Of a stretch of DNA of 9,994 nt, positions 1-7,284 are shown piece after piece. This DNA is from Gammaproteobacteria bacterium. Lineage in GTDB: Bacteria; Pseudomonadota; Gammaproteobacteria; Arenicellales; Poriferihabitantaceae. Within the stretch, counting starts at the first letter, position 1. Every line of letters starts with the position of its first letter. Made by a program: the position numbers and the translations under genes. The stretch covers positions 1-9,994 of the forward strand of contig JAHRAW010000119.1 in the NCBI GenBank assembly GCA_020027415.1, written 5' to 3'. The notes under the pieces were generated by a model. The model made no database searches. It had not been told where the DNA came from and saw only the letters and a list, made by a program, of their open reading frames with translations.

Positions 1-2
1 AA

Positions 3-2015
3 CTGCAGCGCGGTGATGCTACGGGAGCCACCCGGGGCTTTGAAAAACTTGCCAAAGCGATCCCTGAGCATGCCGTGGTTTGGTATAACTTGGGGCTTGG
101 CTATCAGCATCTGAACCGCCATGCCAAAGCCGTGGATGCCTACCAGCGCGCGCTGCGTTTGAACGGCGAGCAGGTGGATGCGGCGGTCAACCTCGGTTTG
201 TCGCAGAAGGAACTGCGGCAGTCTGAGCAAGCGATGCAAAGCGCCGTTGCGGCGCTCAACCTTGCCCCTGAGCACCCGCGCGCGTTGAATTTGTTGGGCA
301 CCTTGCACGCCGAGCAAAACGCGCATGAGTTGGCGGGCGCAGCGTTTCGCCGCGCGCTAACGAACGACCCGCAAAATGAAGACGCGCGGCATAATTTGGC
401 GAATTCAATGCTGCAGAGCGGCGACGCCGAAACCGCCCGGCAGATTGTGCAGCCCCTGCTCGTCACCAAAAACGCCGCCGATCATGCCGCCCTCGCCCCG
501 CCCTCGCAAAAACGCCATCGCGTGTTGTATGGACAAATCCTGTTAGATCTCAAACGCTATGGCGAGGCATCGGAAGTGGTGCGCGAACTCACCGCGCAAT
601 TCAAAGACGATGAAGCAGTCATGCTGTTGGAGATGTCGTTATACGAACTTGCCAGAGATTATTTCAGCGTGCTTGAGGTCGCCAACGCGCTCCTCAAACG
701 CCCGCCGAGCAAAACCATGAATGTCGCGCGCGTGTGGAATTCTTTAGGCAGTGCCTATTTTCAGTTGGACAGCGTCGGCAAGGCGGCGGATTGTTACGAC
801 CAAGCCATCGCGCGCCAGCCGCAGCATGCGGAATATCACAACAACCGCGGTTTGGCGCATTCCTCTTGGGGTGAAAAAGAGGCCGCCGAGCGTTGCTATC
901 GAAAAGCCATCGCGCTGAGCTCCGGCTACGCCGAAGCGTACCGAAATCTGGTGGCGCTGAAAAAATTTTTAGACTGGGACGAAGACGCGCAAGCCATCCA
1001 AAAGTTGTGGGAAATGGAGGGCTTGGATGACTTCACCCGCACCAAACTGGCGTTTGCGTTGGGCAAGGTGTATGACGATGTGGGCGAATACCCACAAGCG
1101 TTTGCCACCTACGAAATCGGCAACCGCTTGCAATTCGCCGAAGCCAGCATGGATTTTGACCGTTATTTTGCGCACATTGATGCGGTGCCGCAAATTTTCA
1201 CCGCACCGCCGACTTCATCGGCAAGCGCGCGCGCAACCGACAGCGACAGCGAACCCATGCCGATTTTCATCGTCGGCATGCCGCGTAGCGGCACCACCTT
1301 AGTGGAGCAGATTCTCTCGCGTCATGCGGCGGTGAGCGGGTGCGGCGAATTGCCATGCATTGAAAAATCCATCGCCCGATTGGAGCGGCGCGCCGAACCG
1401 ATGCGCAAGTATCCATGGGATTTTTTGAAAATCGGCGGCCAGACATTATGCGAAGAAAGGCGCGGCTATATTGCTTGGGTTAAGCGGCTGCATGATCTGG
1501 AAACCGATTTTTTCACCGACAAAATGCCGTTTAATTTTGTCCATCTGTGGTTGATCAAAGCGTTGTTTCCCGACGCCAGCATCGTGCATTGCCATCGCCA
1601 TCCGCTGGATGTAATCCTCTCCAACTACTTTCAGTTATACGCCTCCGATGTCAGTTTCGTTTATGACTTGCCGGTGTTGGCGAAATACTATGTTCGCTAC
1701 TATAGATTGATGCGCCATTGGCGCGGCGTGTTCGGCGAGCAAATTTACAAAGTGCAATACGAGGCCTTAGTCGGCGACAAAGAAGCGCAAACCCGCCAAC
1801 TCATCCAAGCCGTCAACTTACCGTGGGACGCCGCCTGTCTTGACCTGAAAAAATCCGCCACCGCAGTTCGCACCGCCAGCATCTGGCAGGTGCGGCAAGG
1901 CATCTACACCACTTCGCGGGAAAGATGGCGGAATTATCAAGCGCAACTCGGTCCGGCGATTGAAATTTTGCAGGCTGAAAATATCTTGGATGCGGACTTG
2001 CATGAGGCGGCGTAG
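3..2015 (+). CDS. TPR-repeat sulfotransferase, 5'-truncated
   Basis: The reading frame is already open at the first complete codon (position 3) and the residues before the GTG at 75 continue a TPR helix, so the gene starts upstream of the window; about 670 residues are visible. The N-terminal half is a run of tetratricopeptide repeats (for example WYNLGLGYQHLNRHAKAVDA near 78 and WNSLGSAYFQLDSVGKAADC near 735), a protein-binding scaffold. After a low-complexity Ser/Ala/Thr/Asp linker (about 1200-1259) comes a sulfotransferase domain: the 5'-phosphosulfate loop GMPRSGTT at 1275-1298 and the 3'-phosphate region HRHPLDVILS at 1593-1622, whose Arg (1596) and Ser (1620) match the PAPS-binding pair of the family. 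The family moves sulfate from PAPS to a hydroxyl or amine; the acceptor cannot be read from sequence. No signal peptide can be judged because the N-terminus is missing. It is an unusual upstream neighbour for secD, where yajC is common. Confidence 0.9.
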   Translation: MQRGDATGATRGFEKLAKAIPEHAVVWYNLGLGYQHLNRHAKAVDAYQRALRLNGEQVDAAVNLGLSQKELRQSEQAMQSAVAALNLAPEHPRALNLLGTLHAEQNAHELAGAAFRRALTNDPQNEDARHNLANSMLQSGDAETARQIVQPLLVTKNAADHAALAPPSQKRHRVLYGQILLDLKRYGEASEVVRELTAQFKDDEAVMLLEMSLYELARDYFSVLEVANALLKRPPSKTMNVARVWNSLGSAYFQLDSVGKAADCYDQAIARQPQHAEYHNNRGLAHSSWGEKEAAERCYRKAIALSSGYAEAYRNLVALKKFLDWDEDAQAIQKLWEMEGLDDFTRTKLAFALGKVYDDVGEYPQAFATYEIGNRLQFAEASMDFDRYFAHIDAVPQIFTAPPTSSASARATDSDSEPMPIFIVGMPRSGTTLVEQILSRHAAVSGCGELPCIEKSIARLERRAEPMRKYPWDFLKIGGQTLCEERRGYIAWVKRLHDLETDFFTDKMPFNFVHLWLIKALFPDASIVHCHRHPLDVILSNYFQLYASDVSFVYDLPVLAKYYVRYYRLMRHWRGVFGEQIYKVQYEALVGDKEAQTRQLIQAVNLPWDAACLDLKKSATAVRTASIWQVRQGIYTTSRERWRNYQAQLGPAIEILQAENILDADLHEAA

Positions 2016-2016
2016 C

Positions 2017-2032
2017 GGGGCGGAAAAGCCCC
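2017..2032 (+). terminator. Weak GC hairpin after sulfotransferase stop
   Basis: GGGGC and GCCCC flank a six-base loop (GGAAAA), starting two bases after the TAG stop. The stem is only 5 bp and is followed by more C residues instead of a T-run, so it is not a classical intrinsic terminator. It may stabilise the 3' end or terminate weakly. Confidence 0.25.
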
Positions 2033-2122
2033 CCCATCTATGTTGCGAAGCCTCACCAATAGCCTTTCTCGGGCTCTCCATTTGGCAACTTCCAGCGCCG
2101 GGAGTAGCGAGCAATTTTGGCG

Positions 2123-2145
2123 CGCGTGGCTGACATATCCACGCG
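2123..2145. repeat. 7-bp inverted repeat around the secD -35 box
   Basis: CGCGTGG (2123-2129) and CCACGCG (2139-2145) are perfect inverted copies separated by nine bases that contain the candidate -35 hexamer. The position would suit an operator. Perfect 7-bp inverted repeats at such spacing are expected several times by chance in 10 kb, so a function is only a suggestion. Confidence 0.25.
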
Positions 2146-2158
2146 GATGTAGTACCAT
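2130..2158 (+). promoter_or_regulatory. Candidate sigma-70 promoter for secD-secF
   Basis: CTGACA (2130-2135, 5 of 6 matches to the -35 consensus) is separated by exactly 17 bases from TACCAT (2153-2158, 4 of 6 matches to the -10 consensus). Transcription would begin near 2165 and leave a leader of about 100 bases before the secD ATG. It is the best promoter-like pair I found in the 253-base gap before secD, but sequence resemblance alone is weak evidence. Confidence 0.4.
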
Positions 2159-2268
2159 GCGCCGCTACATTCCCCGCTGGCTTGGGGTGCCTAGGCTTGG
2201 TTGAACGCGTTTGCGGCACAACCGAAGTGGAATTTTATCGGAATTTTGTTTGCTTCAACCACACTAAT

Positions 2269-4152
2269 ATGCGAAATCAAACCGCTTGGTGGAAATACTT
2301 ATTGATCGTGCTGGTGCTGGCGGTCGGGATTTTTTATGCGTTGCCGAATCTATTTGGCAACGACCCCGGAGTACAGATTCGCGGCGCGCGCGGTTTAAGC
2401 GTAGACCGATTCGCGTTAGAGAAGGCGGAAGCCGCGCTGGCGCATGCGTCCATTGCGGTCAAGGCGCTTACGTTTGACGCCGACGGCATCAAGATTCGCT
2501 TCGCCGACAGCGAGAGCCAACTCAAGGCGCTGGCGTTGCTTGAACAGGAGCTGGGCGGCGGTTATACCATCGCCTTGACGCTGTTGTCCGGGGCGCCGAA
2601 CTGGTTGACCAGCGCCGGCGCCAACCCGATGTATTTGGGGTTGGATTTGCGCGGCGGCGTGCATTTTTTGTTGGAAGTAGATATGGAACACGCGCTTAAG
2701 CGCGCCCGCGACCGGCATATCGGCGATATCAAAAACATCCTGCGGGAAGAAAAAATTCGCTATCGCAATGTGCGCGCCAATCCGAACGGCGATATCGTGG
2801 TCACGATGCGCGCCGCCGCGCAACGGCAGGCGGCGCAAGATTTGCTGGCGCGGCAGTTGTCGCAACTGCGCACGCAAGCGGATGCTTCGCGCCCCGAGGT
2901 ATTGTTAGTGACGCTGAGCGCAGCGCAGATTGACGAGGTGCAGGAGTTTGCGTTGGAGCAGAACATGACCGCGCTGCGCAATCGCATTGACCAGTTGGGC
3001 GTAGCGGAGCCGGTGGTGCAACAGCAGGGCGACCGGCGATTGGTGATTCAGTTGCCGGGGGTGCAGGATACCGCGCGCGCCAAACGCATCCTCGGGCGCG
3101 CCGCCACCTTGGAGATGCGCATGGTGGATGAGCAACACAATAACGAGGCGCTGCAAAGCGGGCAGACGCCGCCGGGCTCGCGAATCTATTCGTTCCGCGA
3201 TGAGCGGCGCATCTTGTTGTTCAACCGAGTGATTTATTCCGGCGACAACATCATTGATGCGGCCGCCAGTTTGGATACGCGCACCGGCTCGCCGATTGTC
3301 AGCATCACTTTGGATGCGAGCGGCGCGCGCATCAACCAACGGATTACCGGCGACAATGTCGGCAATCGCATGGCGGTGGTGTATCTGGAAGTTACTTCAC
3401 AAACCAAAAAAGACGCCGACGGCAAAGTGGCGCGCGACTCGCAAGGGCGGCCGATTCGCGTTAGCAACCGGATTGAGGAAGTGTTAACCGCGCCGGTAAT
3501 TCGCGACCAGTTAGGCAAGCGTTTTCAGATTGAAGGGCTTGACAGCGTCGCCGAGGCGCGCGATTTGGCGTTGATGTTGCGCTCCGGCGCGTTGGCGGCG
3601 CCGGTGGAAATTATTGAAGAGCGCACCGTCGGTCCCAGTTTGGGGCTCGCCAATATCCGCCAAGGCTTTACTTCGGTGGCGGCCGGCTTCGTGTTGGTGC
3701 TGATTTGTATGCTGTTTTATTACCGCGTGTTCGGCTTCACCGCGACCATCGCCCTGAGTTTGAATTTGGCGTTGATGGTGGCGGTGTTGTCGTTCTTCCA
3801 AGCCACCCTGACTTTGCCGGGAGTCGCCGGCATCGTGTTGACCGTGGGCATGGCGGTGGACGCCAATGTACTGATCTTTGAGCGCATCCGCGAAGAAATA
3901 CGCAACGGCAATTCACCGCAAGCGAGCATCCACCTCGGTTATAACCGCGCCTTATCCACCATTGTGGATGCCAACATCACCACCTTGATTGCAGCCATCG
4001 TATTATTTAATTTCGGCACCGGTCCCATTAAAGGTTTCGCGGTCACCCTCAGCATCGGCATCCTCACCTCCATGTTCACCGCCATCATGGTCACGCGGGC
4101 GTTGATCAACTGGTATTATGGCGGCAAGACGGTCGGCAGATTGTCCATCTAA
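2269..4152 (+). CDS. secD: SecD, protein-export membrane subunit
   Basis: SecD pairs with SecF at the SecYEG translocon and uses the proton motive force to pull exported proteins to the periplasmic side. The 627-residue product is close to the usual gammaproteobacterial length (about 615). TM1 spans about residues 9-25 and runs into the conserved YALPNLFG (23-30). The signature GLDLRGG is at 124-130, followed by the large periplasmic domain. Five further membrane segments start near residue 467; the fourth of the protein's six carries GMAVDANVLIFERI with the conserved proton-pathway Asp at 531. The ATG at 2269 was chosen because the product then begins like known SecD proteins (polar residues, WWKY, TM1). 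An in-frame TTG at 2182 would add 29 unconserved residues. No Shine-Dalgarno is visible before 2269. yajC is not upstream. The stop overlaps the secF start by one base, so translation is probably coupled. Confidence 0.97.
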   Translation: MRNQTAWWKYLLIVLVLAVGIFYALPNLFGNDPGVQIRGARGLSVDRFALEKAEAALAHASIAVKALTFDADGIKIRFADSESQLKALALLEQELGGGYTIALTLLSGAPNWLTSAGANPMYLGLDLRGGVHFLLEVDMEHALKRARDRHIGDIKNILREEKIRYRNVRANPNGDIVVTMRAAAQRQAAQDLLARQLSQLRTQADASRPEVLLVTLSAAQIDEVQEFALEQNMTALRNRIDQLGVAEPVVQQQGDRRLVIQLPGVQDTARAKRILGRAATLEMRMVDEQHNNEALQSGQTPPGSRIYSFRDERRILLFNRVIYSGDNIIDAAASLDTRTGSPIVSITLDASGARINQRITGDNVGNRMAVVYLEVTSQTKKDADGKVARDSQGRPIRVSNRIEEVLTAPVIRDQLGKRFQIEGLDSVAEARDLALMLRSGALAAPVEIIEERTVGPSLGLANIRQGFTSVAAGFVLVLICMLFYYRVFGFTATIALSLNLALMVAVLSFFQATLTLPGVAGIVLTVGMAVDANVLIFERIREEIRNGNSPQASIHLGYNRALSTIVDANITTLIAAIVLFNFGTGPIKGFAVTLSIGILTSMFTAIMVTRALINWYYGGKTVGRLSI

Positions 4153-5198
4153 TGGAATTTTTCAAGCGCACCACCCGCATAGAATTTCTCGGCAAGCGCC
4201 GCTTCGCGCTGGCGATATCGGCCATTCTGCTAGTACTCAGCGCCGCCTCGCTGAGCCTGCAAGGATTAAATTTCGGCATTGATTTCAGCGGCGGCACTTT
4301 GGTGGAAGTCGGCTATCAGCAATCGGTTGAAATTGAAGCGGTGCGCGGCGCGTTACAACAAGGCGATTTCAGCGATGCGGTGGTGCAACATTTCGGCACC
4401 GCCAAAGATGTGCTGGTGCGGTTGCCGACGAGCGGCGCGGAAGCAAGTGAGGCGGTGGCGCTCAGCACACGGGTGATCCAAGTCTTGCGCGCGCCGTATG
4501 GCGAGACGCTGGCTGAAGTCGCCAAAGTCGGCGGCGTGCAGCAGTGCGTCTCCGCCGAGGTTGCCGATGCCGATGCAGACGCAGACGCAGACGCAGATAG
4601 AGTGGGCGACTGCCAAGTGCAAATGCGCCGCGTTGAATTTGTCGGTCCGCAAGTCGGCGGCGAACTCACCAATCAGGGCAGTTTGGCGATGTTATACGCG
4701 CTCATCGGCATCCTGATTTATGTCACATTTCGCTTTGAATGGCGTTTCGCGCTCGGCTCCGTGCTTGCCTTGGCGCACGATGTGCTCATCACGCTCGGCG
4801 TGTTTTCCATGTTTCAGTTTGATTTTTCGTTGCCGGTGTTGGCTGCGGTGCTGGCGGTGATTGGCTACTCGCTCAACGACACCATCGTGGTGTATGACCG
4901 CATTCGGGAAAATTTTCGCAACATGCGCAAACGTGAGGTCAGCGAAATCATCAACACCGCCATTAATCAAACCTTGCCGCGCACGGTGCTGACCTCGCTT
5001 ACGACTATGGTGGTGGTGTTAACCTTGCTGATTTTTGGCGGCGAAGTGATTCGCGGGTTTTCCATCGCGTTGTTAGTGGGGGTGCTAATCGGCACTTATT
5101 CCTCCATTTTTATCGCCAGCCCGGCGGTGGTGTGGTTGGGCATCACCCGCGAAGACATGCTGCCGGTGAAAAAAGAAGGTGCGGATACCGCACCGTGA
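4152..5198 (+). CDS. secF: SecF, protein-export membrane subunit with periplasmic insert
   Basis: SecF is the obligate partner of SecD in proton-driven export. At 348 residues it is about 25 longer than E. coli SecF (323). Seen: TM1 near 17-38, the GIDFSGG motif at 42-48, a periplasmic domain to about 175, VEFVGPQVG at 161-169, then five membrane segments including ALAHD (206-210) and GYSLNDTIVVYDRIREN (238-254), all hallmark SecF motifs. The extra length sits in the periplasmic domain around residues 125-155: an (Ala-Asp)6 tract (138-149) flanked by Cys132 and Cys154, the only two cysteines in the protein. The ATG overlaps the secD stop (TAATG), which fixes the start and implies translational coupling; no separate Shine-Dalgarno is seen. 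The C-terminus is short and hydrophilic, as in the family. Confidence 0.97.
   Translation: MEFFKRTTRIEFLGKRRFALAISAILLVLSAASLSLQGLNFGIDFSGGTLVEVGYQQSVEIEAVRGALQQGDFSDAVVQHFGTAKDVLVRLPTSGAEASEAVALSTRVIQVLRAPYGETLAEVAKVGGVQQCVSAEVADADADADADADRVGDCQVQMRRVEFVGPQVGGELTNQGSLAMLYALIGILIYVTFRFEWRFALGSVLALAHDVLITLGVFSMFQFDFSLPVLAAVLAVIGYSLNDTIVVYDRIRENFRNMRKREVSEIINTAINQTLPRTVLTSLTTMVVVLTLLIFGGEVIRGFSIALLVGVLIGTYSSIFIASPAVVWLGITREDMLPVKKEGADTAP
4563..4598 (+). repeat. Hexanucleotide repeat (GCNGAY)6 inside secF
   Basis: Six in-frame Ala-Asp codon pairs. The central part is three perfect GCAGAC units (4575-4592), followed by GCAGAT and preceded by two GCCGAT units. A six-base unit keeps the reading frame when copies are gained or lost, so the Ala-Asp tract can change length without breaking SecF. 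The encoded segment would face the periplasm. Confidence 0.9.
5169..5194 (-). terminator. Candidate minus-strand intrinsic terminator in the secF 3' end
   Basis: GGTGCGG (5178-5184) and CCGCACC (5188-5194) form a perfect 7-bp stem with a three-base loop over the last secF codons. Read on the minus strand, the stem is followed directly by TTCTTTTTT (complement of 5169-5177), the textbook layout of a Rho-independent terminator. It would stop leftward, antisense transcription from entering secF. On the + strand it has no T-run. No minus-strand gene is visible, and the A-run also simply encodes Lys-Lys-Glu, so chance is possible. Confidence 0.3.
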
Positions 5199-5368
5199 GC
5201 GGCATCGTTGGCGGCGGTTCGCGCGCGGCGAATTGACTTTACCTTACCGCTGCTTGCATAGCGCCGCAGTCCGCCCGCGAAGGGTTAAATTGGATGGCGG
5301 CGGCGAGCCTTCAAGCAAGCTAAGCAAGTCCAGTTCGTTTCCAGAGCAGTAATAACCAATCTGTCATC
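5199..5368. other. secF-ribD intergenic gap, no clear element
   Basis: This 170-base gap holds no ORF I can support and no sequence resembling the conserved FMN (RFN) riboswitch core, although a riboflavin operon follows. The nearest promoter-like pair is TTGACT (5233-5238) and CATAGC (5257-5262) with an 18-base spacer, which is poor at the -10 position. The heptamer AAGCAAG occurs twice (5313-5319, 5322-5328). The ribD cluster may have its own weak promoter here or depend on read-through from secF. Confidence 0.5.
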
Positions 5369-6625
5369 ATGTTGCGCGGCGCGTTCAAACCCACCGAAAC
5401 TAACCGCCCGGCGGCTGAATCCGCGGTGCCGCCGCCGCGGGAATTACAACTTTCGCAACCCTCGCCGGCGCCTGGCTTAGGCGATGACGAGCGGTTCATG
5501 GCGCAAGCATTGGCGTTGGCGGCGCGCGGCGTGAACACCACCCACCCCAACCCCAGAGTCGGTTGCGTGGTGGTGCATAACGGCGTGGTGGTGGGCGAAG
5601 GTTGGCATCGCTTCGCTGGCGAGGCGCATGCGGAAATAATCGCCTTGGCGCGCGCCGCAAAACGAGCTAAGGGCGCCATCATGTATTCCACCCTGGAACC
5701 ATGCTGCCATCACGGGCGCACTCCGCCGTGCGTTCAAGCGGTGCGCAAAGCCGGCATTCGGCGCGCGGTGATTGCCATGCAAGACCCCAATCCGCAGGTC
5801 AACGGCGCCGGCATTGCGGCATTAGAGCGCGCCGGCATCGCGGTCACTTTGGGGGTCGGCAAACCAGCGGCACACGCCTTAAACCGCGGCTTCTACCAGC
5901 GCATGGTGCATGGCAAGCCGTGGGTGACGCTGAAAATGGCGGTCAGCCTGGACGGCAAAACCGCGCTGGCGAGCGGCGAAAGTCAGTGGATTACCTCCGC
6001 CGCCGCGCGCCGCGACGCGCACCAACTGCGCGCCGCCAGTTCCGCCATCCTAACCGGCGTTGGCACCGTGCTGCGCGATGACCCCAAGATGACGGTGCGT
6101 TTGGGTTTGGCTTCGGCTTCGGCTTCGGAATTGGACGCCCGGCAGCCCCTGCGCGTGATTTTAGACAGCCATCTCAGCACCCCCGCGCACGCGAAAATCC
6201 TGCATCAGCCCGGCAACGCATTGATTATCACCGCGGTCAAAAACGACGCCGAGGCGGCGCTCTTCGGCGGCGGTTCCAATGCGGTGGAAGTGCTCGCTTG
6301 CCGAGCGCAGCGCGGGCAATTGGATTTACAACAAGTGTTGGCGGAACTGGCAAAGCGCGAAGTTAACGAACTGCTGGTAGAAGCCGGCGCGCGCCTCAGT
6401 GGCAGCATGCTGGAACAACAACTGGTGGATCAAGTAATTATTTACCTGGCGCCGGATTTGTTAGGCGATGAAGCGCGCGGCATGTTCAACATCGCCGGGC
6501 TGGAGACGCTCGCCGACCGGCGGCGGTTGACTTTTCGCGAGGTGCGGCGGGTCGGCAGAGATTTGCGGTTGTCGCTGGATGTCGTGCCGCCGCAAGCGCC
6601 CGCCACCGCGGCGGTTACTGCTTAG
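5369..6625 (+). CDS. ribD: RibD, bifunctional riboflavin deaminase/reductase
   Basis: RibD deaminates the pyrimidine product of GTP cyclohydrolase II and then reduces its ribosyl side chain with NADPH in the cytosol. The deaminase domain (about residues 39-185) shows the zinc ligands HAE at 87-89 and the PCxxxxxxxxPC-type pair with Cys112 and Cys121 (LEPCCHHGRTPPC). The reductase domain (about 185-405) begins PWVTLKMAVSLDGKTA and includes ILTGVGTVLRDDP (227-239) and LLVEAGARLSGSML (335-348). At 418 residues it is longer than E. coli RibD (367). The excess is an N-terminal Pro/Ala-rich leader of about 38 residues, a SASASELDA insert (249-257) and a short C-terminal tail. ATG 5369 is the first in-frame ATG after the stop at 5321; no Shine-Dalgarno supports it. 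GTG 5426 is an alternative start that removes 19 leader residues. First gene of the riboflavin cluster; nrdR, often its neighbour, is not immediately upstream. Confidence 0.94.
   Translation: MLRGAFKPTETNRPAAESAVPPPRELQLSQPSPAPGLGDDERFMAQALALAARGVNTTHPNPRVGCVVVHNGVVVGEGWHRFAGEAHAEIIALARAAKRAKGAIMYSTLEPCCHHGRTPPCVQAVRKAGIRRAVIAMQDPNPQVNGAGIAALERAGIAVTLGVGKPAAHALNRGFYQRMVHGKPWVTLKMAVSLDGKTALASGESQWITSAAARRDAHQLRAASSAILTGVGTVLRDDPKMTVRLGLASASASELDARQPLRVILDSHLSTPAHAKILHQPGNALIITAVKNDAEAALFGGGSNAVEVLACRAQRGQLDLQQVLAELAKREVNELLVEAGARLSGSMLEQQLVDQVIIYLAPDLLGDEARGMFNIAGLETLADRRRLTFREVRRVGRDLRLSLDVVPPQAPATAAVTA
6109..6126 (+). repeat. Hexanucleotide repeat (GGCTTC)3 inside ribD
   Basis: Three perfect GGCTTC units in tandem, preceded by a degenerate copy, encode an Ala-Ser-Ala-Ser-Ala-Ser stretch in a loop of the reductase domain, between the VLRDDPKMTVRL segment and QPLRVILDS. 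The insertion site is a variable loop in the family, so activity is probably unaffected. Confidence 0.85.
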
Positions 6626-6648
6626 CCTGTCACCGCTTAGCCTGTCAC
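6619..6648 (+). repeat. 15-bp tandem duplication over the ribD stop codon
   Basis: The 15-base units at 6619-6633 and 6634-6648 differ only in their first base and share GCTTAGCCTGTCAC. The first copy contains the ribD TAG stop, the second repeats it 15 bases downstream in the same frame. The duplication forms most of the 38-base ribD-ribE spacer. Fourteen contiguous identical bases at this spacing is far beyond chance and points to a local slippage or duplication event. Confidence 0.9.
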
Positions 6649-6663
6649 TTTTTAGTCGGCGCT

Positions 6664-7284
6664 ATGTTCACCGGTATCGTGCGCGCGATAGGCGTCGTGA
6701 CCGCAGTCCACCGAAACGATAGCGGCGGTGGCGGCGCATTAGTGATTGACCCGGGCGCGTTAGAAATCGCCGGCATGCAAGTCGGCGACAGTCTGGCGGT
6801 GAACGGCGCGTGTTTGACGGTGACCGAATTAGGCGCCGGGCATGCCCGGTTTGATATTTCTGCGGAGACCATGGCGAAGTGTTTGGTCGGCGAATGGCGC
6901 ACCGGCGACCGCCTCAACCTTGAGCCGAGCCTCACCCTGCAGACGCTGTTGGGCGGGCATCTGGTGGCGGGGCATATTGACGGGCTTGGCGCCTTGATTG
7001 AACGCCGTGCGCATGAGGATTGCGTGCGCATGCAATTCAGCGCGCCGCGCGCCATCGGCAACCTCATCGCCGCCAAGGGCTCAATCGCGGTGGATGGCGT
7101 TAGTTTGACGGTCAACGAAGTGCGGGACGAACGCGCACAAACTTGTTTTGCGGTGATGGTGGTGCCGCACACCTTGGCGAGCACCACCCTGGGCGCGATG
7201 CAGCCGCGCGCGCGTGTTCACCTGGAAGCGGATCCGCTGGCGCGCTATGTGCAACGTTTCATGACCGCAAAATGCGGCGATTAG
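6664..7284 (+). CDS. ribE: RibE, riboflavin synthase alpha chain
   Basis: Riboflavin synthase dismutates two 6,7-dimethyl-8-ribityllumazine molecules to riboflavin and the RibD product. The 206-residue protein has the two tandem lumazine-binding domains of the family. The first starts with the invariant MFTGIV and carries GDSLAVNGACLTVTEL (41-56). The second carries GGHLVAGHIDGLG (97-109) and GSIAVDGVSLTVNEV (139-153). The conserved Ser43, Cys50 and His104 positions are present, and the C-terminus DPLARYVQRFM is typical for the trimerisation helix. The MFTGIV terminus fixes the start. No Shine-Dalgarno is seen. A small Gly-rich insert (20-25) lies in a strand connection of the first domain. 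The stop is directly followed by the ribBA ATG (TAGATG), so co-translation is likely. The gene is called ribC in some enterobacterial nomenclature. Confidence 0.96.
   Translation: MFTGIVRAIGVVTAVHRNDSGGGGALVIDPGALEIAGMQVGDSLAVNGACLTVTELGAGHARFDISAETMAKCLVGEWRTGDRLNLEPSLTLQTLLGGHLVAGHIDGLGALIERRAHEDCVRMQFSAPRAIGNLIAAKGSIAVDGVSLTVNEVRDERAQTCFAVMVVPHTLASTTLGAMQPRARVHLEADPLARYVQRFMTAKCGD

Noticed and set aside
75..77. GTG at 75 as the start of the sulfotransferase
   Set aside because: The frame is open to the window edge and the upstream residues look like part of a TPR helix, so the gene is truncated by the window.
2123..2145. 7-bp inverted repeat at the secD -35 box as a regulator binding site
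   Set aside because: Kept only as a low-confidence repeat: inverted repeats this short are expected several times in 10 kb by chance and no regulator family motif is recognisable.
2182..2268. TTG at 2182 as an upstream start for SecD
   Set aside because: The added 29 residues are not SecD-like, whereas the ATG at 2269 gives an N-terminus that aligns with known SecD proteins; the candidate -10 box lies just upstream of 2182.
4563..4598. Repeats as a CRISPR array
   Set aside because: Units are six bases, contiguous and coding, without spacers.
4316..4672. Minus-strand open frames across the secF repeat with Ala-Ser or Val-Cys repeats
   Set aside because: They are the complement of the hexanucleotide tract within a clearly coding secF; no independent start signal or domain.
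5199..5368. FMN riboswitch before ribD
   Set aside because: I looked for the conserved RFN core (AGGG...GGGGCAGGGTG-like segments) and did not find it; a covariance-model search would be decisive.
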